Origin: Marchantia polymorpha subsp. ruderalis
Lineage: Eukaryota; Streptophyta; Marchantiopsida; Marchantiales; Marchantiaceae
Length of the DNA: 64,000 nucleotides
Reading direction: 5' to 3'
Assembly: GCA_037833965.1 (NCBI GenBank)
Contig: AP031354.1
Span: 26,824,001 to 26,888,000, forward strand
The notes below the pieces were generated by a model that was not told the DNA's origin, did not search any database, and saw nothing but the letters and a program-made list of their open reading frames with translations. Positions within the stretch are counted from its first letter, which is position 1. Every line of letters starts with the position of its first letter. The position numbers and the translations under genes are program-made. Of this stretch, positions 1-9,100 are shown piece by piece.

Positions 1-16
1 ATCTGCATCGTCGTCA
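1..16 (-). pseudogene. gag: Element O gag fragment, left of the solo-LTR insertion
   Basis: These 16 bases match the gag codons for the Asp-rich DDDDAD stretch of intact copies (for example near 15881-15897). They continue the gag fragment that resumes at 4725. The solo LTR at 17-4724 separates the two pieces, and the last five bases (CGTCA) are its left target duplication. The rest of O gag, pol and 3' LTR would lie to the left of the window. Confidence 0.75.
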
Positions 17-1373
17 TGTGGTAACACACTTTTTGTTTTTTTTGCAGAATTTAAACAATTTTAGAAAACTAGTTCCGAAGCAGTGTTTGTAGTTAGAAAA
101 GGGTACGTTAAATAGAGTGGATTGAGGAGATCGTCACGAGGTCACGAAGAATCGCGAAGTCGGATGTACCAGCGCCAAATGTCTTCGGCGCCTTCGGCAA
201 AAGCTCCTTTTCTGAGGTGTCTCTACTCACGCGCTTCCAGCGTTTAAGGAAGCTACGCTTCCGGCGCAGACACCTCCGGAGGAGATTTTGCTAAAGACGT
301 CAGAAGAACGGCACGGACCTCTGAAAGCTTCCGACCATGAGTGCGCCTTCGGCGATGCGCCGCTAGCGCGGAAAGGGAAACCTTCATGACGATCGGAATA
401 CACGGTAGTTCCAGTTGGTTGAAGTTGCATTAGAAAGAGCTCGGGACGCTCGTCCTAAGGAGCCCAAGAGCGTCGGAGATGGATTAGGGACAAAGAAGTT
501 ATGAGCATCGGAAAACTTGTAGCCGGACATGCGCCGTTCGCGCTAGGGTTCACAGTCGGAAAGGACTCTCGTACGCCTTCGGCGATGCGCCTGAGTCGCG
601 CGCTCATGGGAGGAAATCAACTCAGAGTCGGAAGCGCCTTTGGCGGCTGCGCAACGGAAGAAAAGCGCCGGCCGGATGTACGCCTCCGACGTGGCGCTGA
701 TAGGCGGATGCGCTGGCATGATTTGCGCTGGCGGGATACGCGCCGTCAGCAATAGACGAGGCAGAACGGACAAACAAGCGGTACGAATACGCGCCGGCGT
801 AATTCGCGCCGACTGGATGTGCGCCTCCAGCAAGGCGCCGACGGATAAGGAACACGCCAGCGGCGACACGCCTCCGGTGATGGTCGGGTTAGGAAAAGAC
901 AACATAGCCGACATATACACTGCGGCGAACTCGAGTCCGGAAGACGGTGGCGGCGGGAGAATTTGACATTCACGCATGCGAATGCGCGCAATGCGGAGAC
1001 GTGAATTCGAGCATGCAAGGGCGAACCGTTAGGCCGTATAGCTGGCTGCGTAAATTGTAACCAGTAAGAACGTTGGACGATCTTGAATTCGGAGAAGAAA
1101 AGACTGCTCTCCAGTCTCATTCTCTCATTCTTGATTTTGCGATTTCTAGCTTCCAAGAATTCGCGCAAGGGCGGAGAGACCTGCAGTGAGAGGGGAGAGT
1201 GCGGAGACGAGTTGCACAAGGATCTTGACAGACCTTGGAGAGAATTTGCAAGTAGCGAACTTGAGTGCGAGAGAAGAGAGAGAGACAGCAGTCAGTGCTT
1301 GAGCGGCCGACGCGCAGTGGCGATTGTGAGAGAGCGAGTGGAGGGGAGAACGTCTGTGTGTGCAGGAAACACA
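17..1373 (+). other. U3 leader of the solo LTR, no supported gene
   Basis: AT-rich for about 150 bp, then GC-rich with many short inverted repeats built from GCCTTCGGCG, GCGCCG and GATGCGC-like words. Short open frames occur on both strands but overlap one another and have no counterpart in other copies. An open frame runs into the ORF from 1083, but its residues before 1374 do not align with the start region of the main-family protein. Confidence 0.6.
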
Positions 1374-3761
1374 ATGTCGAAGGTCCCCCAGCTGCGAGTG
1401 TCTCCACTCAGGGTGCCGCAGATCGGTCTACGCGCATTTCAAGATGTGCTGATAGGGCTGAAGCTCGATTTCCTCCTGTGGGAATGGAACTGGACATGTC
1501 CGGAGATGGTGCGCGAGTATCTGCAGGAGAGACACAAGCCCTCACGCGGATTCCGTCCACATCAAGAGAGGTGGGACATTTGTGACTGGGCGCAGGTGTT
1601 GGGCAGGTGTGCCGGCGAGGAAGGGTATCTCCTCTTCGAGGCCGATAGCTTGAAGGTGTCCCAGGAGGAAGAAATCTCCTACAATGAGCTTTTCAAAGTT
1701 GCCAGGCATCCCAAGAACGGTTTCCGGACACGGGATTACAAAGATCGATTGCGGAGAAATGTCGCGACTGCATTGTTGCAGATATTGCAGCCGACCAAGA
1801 CCGCTTACATGCATGGTTGGCAGGTAGGATTTGTGGAGCTAGTGTTGTCAGGAGCTCCAGTGCATTGGGCACGGCTCCTGTGGAAGGTGACGCGCCAACA
1901 TGCACAAGAAGAGAGAGGAGGAACCCTCAATCATCTTTCGCCTTACCTGATTGTGTTTTATCGGGCGATGGGATGTTTGACAAATTCAGAGCGGACACGG
2001 AGCTATCCAGATAGATACTCGCGGGCGCCGACTCGTAGTCGGCCAACCAACGAGCCTCACAGCCGACCAAAACAGAGGGCACGCAAAATGCCAACTAGTA
2101 CTGAGGAGACCGGGCATACTCCGGTCCGGCGGAGTAACCTGCCCACGCAGGAGGATATAATCGCGCAGATTCTGGGGAAGTCGGCAAATAACTCTGTGCA
2201 GAAGGCACCAATGCCTTCGGAAGAAGATGGACGGACTGACAGTCGGCCGACTACGAGTCGGGCGACTGAAGGTCGGCAAACGGAAGGAAGGCCGACGGAG
2301 CGGCGCGTTGAACCGGACAGCAGGCCGGAAGCAGAAGAGAGTTTGGCTGACGAGCCAACAACCCTCAGAGGGTCGTCTTCGGCGGAAAGCACTTCTGGGA
2401 AAACGCCGCCAGCAAGCAGGCCAAGTGGAGTGAAGACGCGCGGGGTGTATCCGACTGCCAGTCGGACAACTGCTACTCGGCCGACTGCGAGTCGGTCAAC
2501 AGAGAGTCGGCCAGATTCGCCGACTGCGAGACGGACAGGGCCGGCGACCAGTGTGCGGACGCCTTCGGTGGACGCACCTCCAGCTAAGACACCTTCCGCG
2601 CAGATCGCGCCGGAAGGGCAGGCAGCGGAAGCGGGTGGTGCAAAGGTGACAAAAGTCACTGCGGCGTCGACCCCTTCGGAAACCGAAGATCGAGCCGGAA
2701 CAGGGGCTCAAGCAGTGGGATCCCCCACTGCCTTGGATATTTTAGCAAGGAGTGGAGCGGCAGTCGCGGCGGAAGCTGCTGCGCGCCACAGTTCTAGGGA
2801 GTCGCCAAGGGATTCGGTGGCGACTGAAATCCTCGAAACGGAGGATGAGACGAGCTCGGAGGAGCAGGAAGCGGATTCTGTGCAAAAAACGCCAACAGGG
2901 GTGTTGTGCGAGCAGATAGTTCCACTCCTGCGATATCTGGATCGCAAGACATCCAAGTACTCGGGTACCGGAAAACCGCAGTCTTACGTGGAGACTGTCA
3001 AGCGCAGGACGAGGAGCAAGGTGGCCACTTGGGCCTCTAGGTGCCAAATATTGCAGGATAGGAACACTACCCTCCGACAGCACCTGGCGGTCACGCAGAA
3101 GCTATACCAAACCTTGCAACAGCAGAGGGAGGATGCGGCGACGAAAAACCAGGCGGATGCCGAGCTAATACGGGCAAAGATCGAGTCGGAATTGCAGGAA
3201 GAGCGGAGACAAAACCGCATCTTAGCAGAAGAGCTTGCGCGCCAGAAGCGCGCCTTAGAAGAAAGTCAAAGTACACGCAAGGAGGATGAGGAGTTGTTGC
3301 GCAACTTGCAATCCGAGTGCGCGGATTTGAGGGCGCAGCGCGCGGATGCGGAAATGCAGCTAGCAGAGGTGGAAGGCAGCTGCCGGGCGCGAGAAGAGTT
3401 GGCGACGTGGGTGACTCACTGTCTTAAAGGATACGCCCATTGGGAGGTGGCAGCTCAAGAGAAGATCACACTCAGGGAGTTCGAGCTTCGGGCGGCGGCA
3501 TTGACAGAGGGTGACAGTCGGAGTCGGCGGCGAGTAGCGAGGAAATTAGAATCCTTCTTGTCGGGTGCGCGCGACACTATGGCGCACTTGGAGTCGGAAG
3601 TGACTGCAGCCCTCCGGCGTCTGGGGTTGCGCAGCCGGTCGGAAGATTGGCAAGGTAGAGATAGAGAGCGAGGCAGTCCGGCGCGCAGGAGGCGCAGCAC
3701 CGGATCTGCAGAGTGCAGTAGTGTAGTTTGGTTTCGTGCAAGTGTTGCGAGTAGTAGATAG
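1374..3761 (+). CDS. LTR-encoded coiled-coil protein, solo-LTR subfamily (795 aa)
   Basis: Unknown function. I chose the ATG at 1374 because the protein then begins MSKVPQLRVSPLR, aligning with MSGRANP..LRMVPLR of the main family, with A at -3; in-frame Met at 1083 would add 97 poorly conserved residues. Residues about 1-205 form a Trp- and Leu-rich globular domain sharing RTRDYKDR, GGTLNHLSP and similar blocks with the 5.4 kb LTRs. About 206-485 is a low-complexity Pro/Ser/Thr/Arg linker with repeated PTxSRPT-like units. The last ~300 residues start at a VPLLRYLDRK block and are predicted coiled coil with CLKGYAHWEV and LREFELRAA, ending in a basic RRRRS stretch. There is no signal peptide, membrane segment, protease, RT or zinc finger. 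The frame is fully open despite strong nucleotide divergence, which suggests past selection on the protein. Confidence 0.75.
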   Translation: MSKVPQLRVSPLRVPQIGLRAFQDVLIGLKLDFLLWEWNWTCPEMVREYLQERHKPSRGFRPHQERWDICDWAQVLGRCAGEEGYLLFEADSLKVSQEEEISYNELFKVARHPKNGFRTRDYKDRLRRNVATALLQILQPTKTAYMHGWQVGFVELVLSGAPVHWARLLWKVTRQHAQEERGGTLNHLSPYLIVFYRAMGCLTNSERTRSYPDRYSRAPTRSRPTNEPHSRPKQRARKMPTSTEETGHTPVRRSNLPTQEDIIAQILGKSANNSVQKAPMPSEEDGRTDSRPTTSRATEGRQTEGRPTERRVEPDSRPEAEESLADEPTTLRGSSSAESTSGKTPPASRPSGVKTRGVYPTASRTTATRPTASRSTESRPDSPTARRTGPATSVRTPSVDAPPAKTPSAQIAPEGQAAEAGGAKVTKVTAASTPSETEDRAGTGAQAVGSPTALDILARSGAAVAAEAAARHSSRESPRDSVATEILETEDETSSEEQEADSVQKTPTGVLCEQIVPLLRYLDRKTSKYSGTGKPQSYVETVKRRTRSKVATWASRCQILQDRNTTLRQHLAVTQKLYQTLQQQREDAATKNQADAELIRAKIESELQEERRQNRILAEELARQKRALEESQSTRKEDEELLRNLQSECADLRAQRADAEMQLAEVEGSCRAREELATWVTHCLKGYAHWEVAAQEKITLREFELRAAALTEGDSRSRRRVARKLESFLSGARDTMAHLESEVTAALRRLGLRSRSEDWQGRDRERGSPARRRRSTGSAECSSVVWFRASVASSR

Positions 3762-3793
3762 GATAGCGTAGTGTTAGTTAGGACCTTTGAAGG

Positions 3794-3800
3794 TATAAAG
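3794..3800 (+). promoter_or_regulatory. TATA box of the solo LTR
   Basis: TATAAAG lies 33 bp after the ORF stop, in the same relative place as TATAAAATA in the main-family LTRs. It marks the likely U3/R promoter and places the ORF upstream of the start site, in U3. Confidence 0.6.
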
Positions 3801-3805
3801 TAGAT

Positions 3806-3822
3806 CAAGGCGTTTTGCCTTG
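3806..3822 (+). other. Conserved hairpin downstream of TATA
   Basis: CAAGGC-GTTTT-GCCTTG. The main family has CCAGGC-GTTTT-GCCTGG here: the second base pair changes C:G to A:T on both sides while the loop is unchanged. That paired change suggests the stem is maintained. Confidence 0.55.
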
Positions 3823-4724
3823 GGACTCTTCCAGTTTCGGAAGTGCAGATCAGGAACTCACTTTCTTGGCGTGTTTGTGCATTTTGGTCCTGGCACCACG
3901 TAGAGAAGCTGCAGCATAGCGAAGTTACCGTATGTTGTAGTTGAAGGCCTTCGGCTGAATGTTCAGAGCTAGTACCCGGTTAGAGACTTGAGTAGTGCGG
4001 ATCTGCACCTGCGGGTGATTTCTGATGCTCAGAGCCGGTTGCGAGTTAGAGACTTGAACAGTTCCCCCTTACTCCTTCGAGTGGCATATCCTGATTGTAC
4101 TCCTACGGGAAGTTTCCCCTGAATGCCAAAGTGAAGTTTTATTACTTCGTGTAAGCCTTGGTTTGCAATTCAGGTTGTGTGTGTGTGTTACTGGATTGTG
4201 TCTCAGTTAAGTCCTCAGTCGGGCCTGTACCCCCTGCGTTTGGTGTGAGTCGAGGGTGACGTCCACGGCGTATGAAGGGGCTTCGTTCCGAAGTGGGAAG
4301 TCCAGTCCGGGTTCCCTACGCTAGTTCTTGGCGGAAGGGCAGTAAAAGCCGGAGTGGGAGTCACTACCTGCAGAACCTCTAAGTGAACTTTTGAGACACT
4401 TTCCCCCTGAAATCCGAAGCGGAGGTCCTGACCGACCTCCGAGTTGTGCTTTTGCCAGTTTCAGGTGTGTGTGTGTGTGTGTGTGTTGAGTGACTACGCT
4501 GTATTGTGCATCCTCCGAGCATCCTCCGAGTCAAGCATCCTCCTCCGAGTCGAGCCTCCGAGTCGAGCACTGCAGTATTTCTGGGAGTGACAGTCGCCTT
4601 AGAATTCAAACTCTACAAAAGTCTGTTAAACGTGACACTTTTTACTCTGTGTGTTGCCTCTGTCCCTGTGGGTTCGATCTTTTTACCACCATACTGCAGT
4701 TTTAGCCTTTGGTGGGTTATTACA
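3823..4724 (+). other. R/U5 tail of the solo LTR, no gene
   Basis: Non-coding. It holds a GT microsatellite at about 4465-4486, then repeated CCTCCGAG words. The last ~150 bp are strongly conserved with other copies, including CCCTGTGGGTTCGA and the terminal GGGTTATTACA. Confidence 0.6.
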
Positions 4725-4729
4725 CGTCA
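4725..4729. repeat. Target-site duplication CGTCA, right copy
   Basis: Identical to 12-16 immediately left of the solo LTR. The pair proves that 17-4724 entered as one integrase-mediated unit with both LTR ends intact. Confidence 0.9.
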
Positions 4730-5085
4730 TCCCCGCTCCCTTTATACTTCAAATAGGAATGCTTGGTAATCGGCTGAGCGGAGGTCGTCCGCGCATTGGC
4801 TTGTTCGTCCGCCATGGGTGCTTCTGCCGACGATTCTCGGGCGGTTTGTTCTAAATCACGGAGGGAATCCGCGCAAGGGATATCTAGTAGAACTGTAAGC
4901 ACAAAGTTCGGTTCCGAGTCACTGGGGGTATTTCCACCACTGGTGTCGGCCGGACTAGGCTTAGGTACTCTTTTTGGTGTTTTCTTGTTCTGACGCCGTG
5001 TCTCTTCCACGGCTTTCTCTTAATCCCGACGGAACTTGCGGGCAGATCTCGCACTTAGTTTGCTCCCACTTGCTCCTGTCGACAT
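4725..5085 (-). pseudogene. gag: Element O gag, N-terminal part, broken
   Basis: Reading the minus strand from the ATG at 5083-5085, this is the gag N-terminus seen intact at 16245 downward (start MSTGA, later PKRVPKPS and ITKHSY). Codon 22 is TAA (5020-5022) where intact copies have TCA, so it is a pseudogene. After the stop the frame stays open to the solo-LTR insertion at 4724/4725 and continues at 1-16. This is the oldest element layer seen at the left. Confidence 0.85.
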
Positions 5086-5104
5086 TCACCGAGCATTGCT
5101 GCTC

Positions 5105-5109
5105 GTGTA
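5105..5109. repeat. Target-site duplication GTGTA, left copy of element A
   Basis: Matches 21738-21742. The target is the short leader between gag and PBS of element O: joining the two flanks restores the leader seen in intact copies. Confidence 0.9.
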
Positions 5110-6053
5110 TGTAATAACCCACTAAAGGCTAAAACTGCAATATAGTGGTAGAAAGGTCGAACCCACAGGGACAGAGGAACACACAGGGTACAAAGTGTCA
5201 CGTTTTAACAGACTATTGAGGAGTTTGAATTCTCAGGCAACTGTCACTCCCAGAAATACTGCAAGTGTCCACTCGGAGCGCACTCGGAGGTCGCACAGTG
5301 CAGCGTAACACACACACACACACACACCTGAAACTACAGAAACACAACCCAGAGATCCGTTAGGACCTCTACTTCAAGATTTCAGGGGGAAAGTCTCTCG
5401 CAAGCACACTCGGCAAAGCTGCGGGCAGTGACTTCCAACTCCGGCTTTTACAACACTTCCACTAGCTTGCTGCTAGTGTAGGAAACCCGGTTTGGACTAC
5501 CTACTTCGGATCGAAGTCACTCATACGCGGTGAACAACACTCTCAACTCACAAAACGCGCAGAGAACACAGGTCCGCACTGAAGGACTCACTGTGAAACA
5601 TTCCAGTAACACAACAACAGTCTATTGAAGAGTTTGAATTCTCAGGCGCTTGTCATTCCCAGAAATACTACAGGGGTTACCCTCAAGGCACCTGCTGCAG
5701 CGTAACCTGAATTTACAACCAAGGCTTACACGAAGTAGCAAAACTTCACTTTGGCATTCAGGGGAAAAATCCCAAGGAGTACAATCAGAAAGAAACACTC
5801 GAAGGTGTAGGGGCGAAACTGTTCAAGTATCTAACTAGTCACTGGCTCTGAGCATCGGCAGTCACCCGCAGGTGCAGATCCGAACTACTCAAGTCTCTAA
5901 CCAATGTACTAGCTCTGAACATTCGGCCGAAGGCCTTCAGCTACAAAATGCGGAACGCTAAGTTGTAACTCCTCGTGCGTGGTGACAGAACTCAAGGACA
6001 CAAACACGCAAAGGAAATGGGTTCCTGATCTGCACTTCTGATGGGAAAGAACC
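5110..6053 (-). other. R/U5 tail of element A 3' LTR, no gene
   Basis: About 940 bp downstream of the promoter. It contains an AC microsatellite (5308-5327) and two copies of a ~55-bp word built on GAGTTTGAATTCTCAGGC, starting near 5211 and 5618. Near the LTR end is TGTGGGTTCGACC, a motif I associate with U5 of plant Athila/Tat-type LTRs. A 62-codon antisense frame at 5650-5838 recurs in the close copies but needs no function to explain it. Confidence 0.6.
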
Positions 6054-6070
6054 CCAGGCAAAACGCCTGG
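6054..6070 (-). other. Hairpin beside the LTR promoter
   Basis: CCAGGC-GTTTT-GCCTGG on the minus strand, four bases after the TATA box. The same stem with a compensatory change occurs in the solo-LTR subfamily at 3806-3822. Confidence 0.55.
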
Positions 6071-6073
6071 AAC

Positions 6074-6082
6074 TATTTTATA
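6074..6082 (-). promoter_or_regulatory. TATA box of element A 3' LTR
   Basis: TATAAAATA on the minus strand, 36 bp after the LTR-ORF stop codon. Identical in nearly all LTR copies in the window. Confidence 0.65.
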
Positions 6083-6118
6083 CCTTCTAAGTCCTAACTA
6101 GCACTACACTGCACTACG

Positions 6119-9100
6119 CTACACGCCTGCACGGAACCACGCTACACTACACTCCGCGGAACCTGTACTACGTCTCCTGCGCGGCCGACTGCCGCGCACT
6201 AACTCCCTACCCTGCCACTCGTCCGCTCGACTACGCAGTCCCAACCGCTGCAACGCCGCGGTCACCTCCCCCTCGAGGGCGGACATGGTATCCTGTGCCT
6301 TCGACAGAAAGGCCTCGAGCTTCTTCGCTACCTTCCGCCGACTCCTACTGTCGCCTGACAACAACCCGGCTGCGCGCAATTCAAACTCACGCAGTGTGAG
6401 TTTCTCCTGCGCCTTCACTTCCCAGTGGGCGTAGCCCTTGAGACAGTGGGCGACTCGCTTCGCCGTCTCCACCTTCGTGCGATCCGCCTCCTTCCTGCGA
6501 TCCTCTTCAATGGTCACTAATTGCGATTCGGCTTCAGCACGTTGCGCCCTCAATTCGCCACACTCTGACTGTAAACTGCGGATTAATTCTTCATCCGCCT
6601 GCCGTGCGAGCTGACATTGTTCCAACAACCGCGTCTGTCGCACGAGCTCCTCTGACAAAATCCGATTCTGGGCCTGCTCAAAATCGAGTGCTTCCTTGAC
6701 CTTCACCTGCTCCTTGGTGAGCTCGCCCAGTTTCTCATCCTTCATCTTCTCGGAGTGCTTGTAGAATTTCTGATTAAGCTTGTACTGTCCCCACAAGCAC
6801 TCATGCTTCTCCTTCAAGTCCCTCAACTCCTGGTCCACTCTAGCTAATAGCTTGCTGGTGTGGACTTTAGTGCGAGTCCGCCTGCGCACTAACTCGATGT
6901 AAGATCCCGGCTGGAGTGGGTCGGCGTATTTATCGACCTTGCGATCCAAGTACCGCAGCAACGGAATCACCTGCTCAGAGAGCGCCGCCGCCGGCGCTCC
7001 AACAATTTCCTCCTCCTCCTCCTCGGTGTCTTCTGCTCCTGACATTTCTTCCGTGGAGCCTCCGTCCTCATCATCCGAGTGGAGAATTTCAGTCGCCATT
7101 GATTGCGTCGGCGACTGCCCCGAGTGGGGCTGCACGTCCTCGACGTGTGCTGTCTGCGAAGGCACGGTTGCAGCCTCGCTGCTCGTCGCCAAAATGTCTA
7201 AGGCGGAAGGCGAATGTATCCGAGCGGCATCCCCGTCGCTCGCTGGTTGATTGCCCACCGCATTCTCTCTGTCGCCGTCGTCCGTCGCCGAAGGCGGTCG
7301 AGCGGAGGGTGGCTGCGCGGGGTTGGATTGCGCATCGCGCATCGAGATGTCGTCCCGCGGACAGTCACTCCGCTCCACCGTCTGCTGCTCCCTTGATCGG
7401 TCCGTGGGGGCTGTGCCCGGCCCGTGCGCAGGCGCATGTGCCGGCGCCTTGTCCGCCGCAGGCGTAGCGCCGCGGACATCTATCGCCGAAGGCGACATGG
7501 CCGGGGGCCGCACGCCCGATGTTCCTTGGCCTATAGGCCCTACCGCCGAAGGCGCATCTATCGGCGTACTTCCCGCCGATGGTGCGGCCTCCGCACGCTC
7601 TCTGCTCGTATCTCCTCGGCTCGAAGGCCCTGGCGCCGAAGGCGCGAATTGCGGCGCGTGGTGCGCCGGTGGGTCTGGCCCCGAGGGCCGGTGTCTCGTA
7701 GGCGGTTCTTCCGCCGGCTCCTTCCCCTTCCTACGTTGGAACGGGGGTGATTCTTGCCTGTGCACAGGCGGCACGTGTGGAGGTGTTCTGTGCACAGGTG
7801 ACCTGTGCACAGGCGACCTGTGCACAGGCGAGCGCCTTTGCACAGGCGGACTGCTCCTTCCCACGCGTAAGCGTAGATCCACGTCCACTTGTGTTCGCCG
7901 ATCCGCGGAGGCTCGTCCGTCCGCGGAGGTTCGCCTGTGCGCAAACGGAACATCTGTCCGCATCGCACGTGGTAACTCCGGAGGCCCTTGGCCCGTAGGC
8001 GGCCTCTCTCCCGACGAGGTTGCAGCGTGGCCCGTCGCTCCTGCGGTCGTCCGCGCTTCTTCTCGCCTCTCTGGCGACGCACTTCCTATCTCCGTCGCAA
8101 TCGTCGCCGTGTCTGCACTGTCAGCTGGTAACACCAGTCTGCGTGCCTTCTGCTTCGGCCGGCTGTATGGCTCGCACAGCGGCCGCGGTCGAATGGGAAC
8201 AGAGAGTTCTTGATGCTGCTCCTCTTCGGCCTCTTCCCTCCATCGCCGCTTCCGCGGCACTCGCGCTGCAGGGGTGTGTCTCCCTTCATCCCTCCGTCTT
8301 GATGGGGTAGAAGTCGGTGACTCCTCCGCATCAGTGTCGACCTCGTTCTCCCGCACATACTTCCCGGGATGGTCGATGGACAATGGCGGAAAATGTTCAA
8401 GCTCCGCCGCTGTCAAACAATTCCGCTGTCGATAAAAATTGATGAGGAAAGGAGAAAGATGGTTTAGCGTTCCCCCCTTCTCCTCAAACGCGTGCTGTCG
8501 CATCACTCTGTGCAGGATGCTCGCCCAGTGAATTGGAGTTCCCTCGATGACGCACTCCACAAAAGAGACCTGCCACAATGTGATGTAGCAGGCGCGGTGC
8601 GGCTGCAGTAATTGCATCAGCGCCGCGGACAAAGTCCGGCGAAATCGATCTTTGTAATCACGGGTCCTGTACCCATTCTTGGTAGACCTCCCGGTCTTGA
8701 ACAGCTCCACAAATTGCGCTTCTTCTTGCTTGGTCACCTTGATGCTCTCGCTGTCGAAAAGGAGATGCCCTGGCATGCCAGCACATCTTCCCAACGCCTG
8801 CGCCCAATCTTGGACTGTCCACCGGTCAACATGCGGACGCAATCCGCGCGAGGGTGGTCCCTGTGGCTCTAGCCACTCGCGCACCATATTCGCGCAGATG
8901 TAATTCCATCCCCATAGCAAGAAATCGAGCTTTCTTGCTATTAAGCGCTCTTCGAAAGCGCGCAGCCCGTTCTGCGGCAGGCGAAGTGGCACCATCCGCA
9001 ATCTGCTTGGTCTCGTCATTGCGTTCCTGGGGTTCGCTCGCCCGCTCATTCTACTTCCGCACTGTCCGCGTTTCTTTCTCTCTCGGCAAACTCTAATCGC

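Larger units (their letters stand above)
17..4724 (+). mobile_element. Solo LTR of a diverged giant-LTR subfamily (4.7 kb) carrying an intact ORF
   Basis: The unit starts TGTGGTAACAC and ends GGGTTATTACA, the same termini as the 5.4 kb LTRs elsewhere in the window. It is flanked by a perfect 5-bp target duplication (CGTCA at 12-16 and 4725-4729) and interrupts gag codons. It has the full LTR layout: leader, sense ORF (1374-3761), TATA box (3794-3800), hairpin, GT microsatellite and a conserved terminal ~150 bp. There is no PBS, gag, pol or second LTR, so it is a solo LTR, probably left by LTR-LTR recombination. Outside the ORF ends and the tail it differs strongly from the main family, so it is a separate subfamily. 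Confidence 0.9.

Noticed and set aside
1083..1373. N-terminal extension of the solo-LTR ORF from the Met at 1083
   Set aside because: The 97 residues do not resemble the N-terminal segment of main-family proteins; the ATG at 1374 aligns with MSGRAN.
5140..5175. tRNA-like B box (GGTTCGA) in the LTR tail
   Set aside because: No A box or cloverleaf around it; better explained as a conserved U5 motif.
5650..5838. 62-codon antisense ORF recurring in LTR tails
   Set aside because: Recurs only because the LTRs are recent copies; no codon-level conservation can be shown and it crosses the direct repeat.
7754..7850. CRISPR-like array of short palindromes
   Set aside because: Units are contiguous 15-nt coding repeats with no spacers, in a eukaryotic transposon.
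7251..8213. 320-codon plus-strand ORF opposite the LTR gene, repeated in other copies
   Set aside because: Antisense shadow of the GC-rich linker. It is Ala/Gly/Cys-rich, has no conserved blocks and is not preserved in the older copies or the solo-LTR subfamily.
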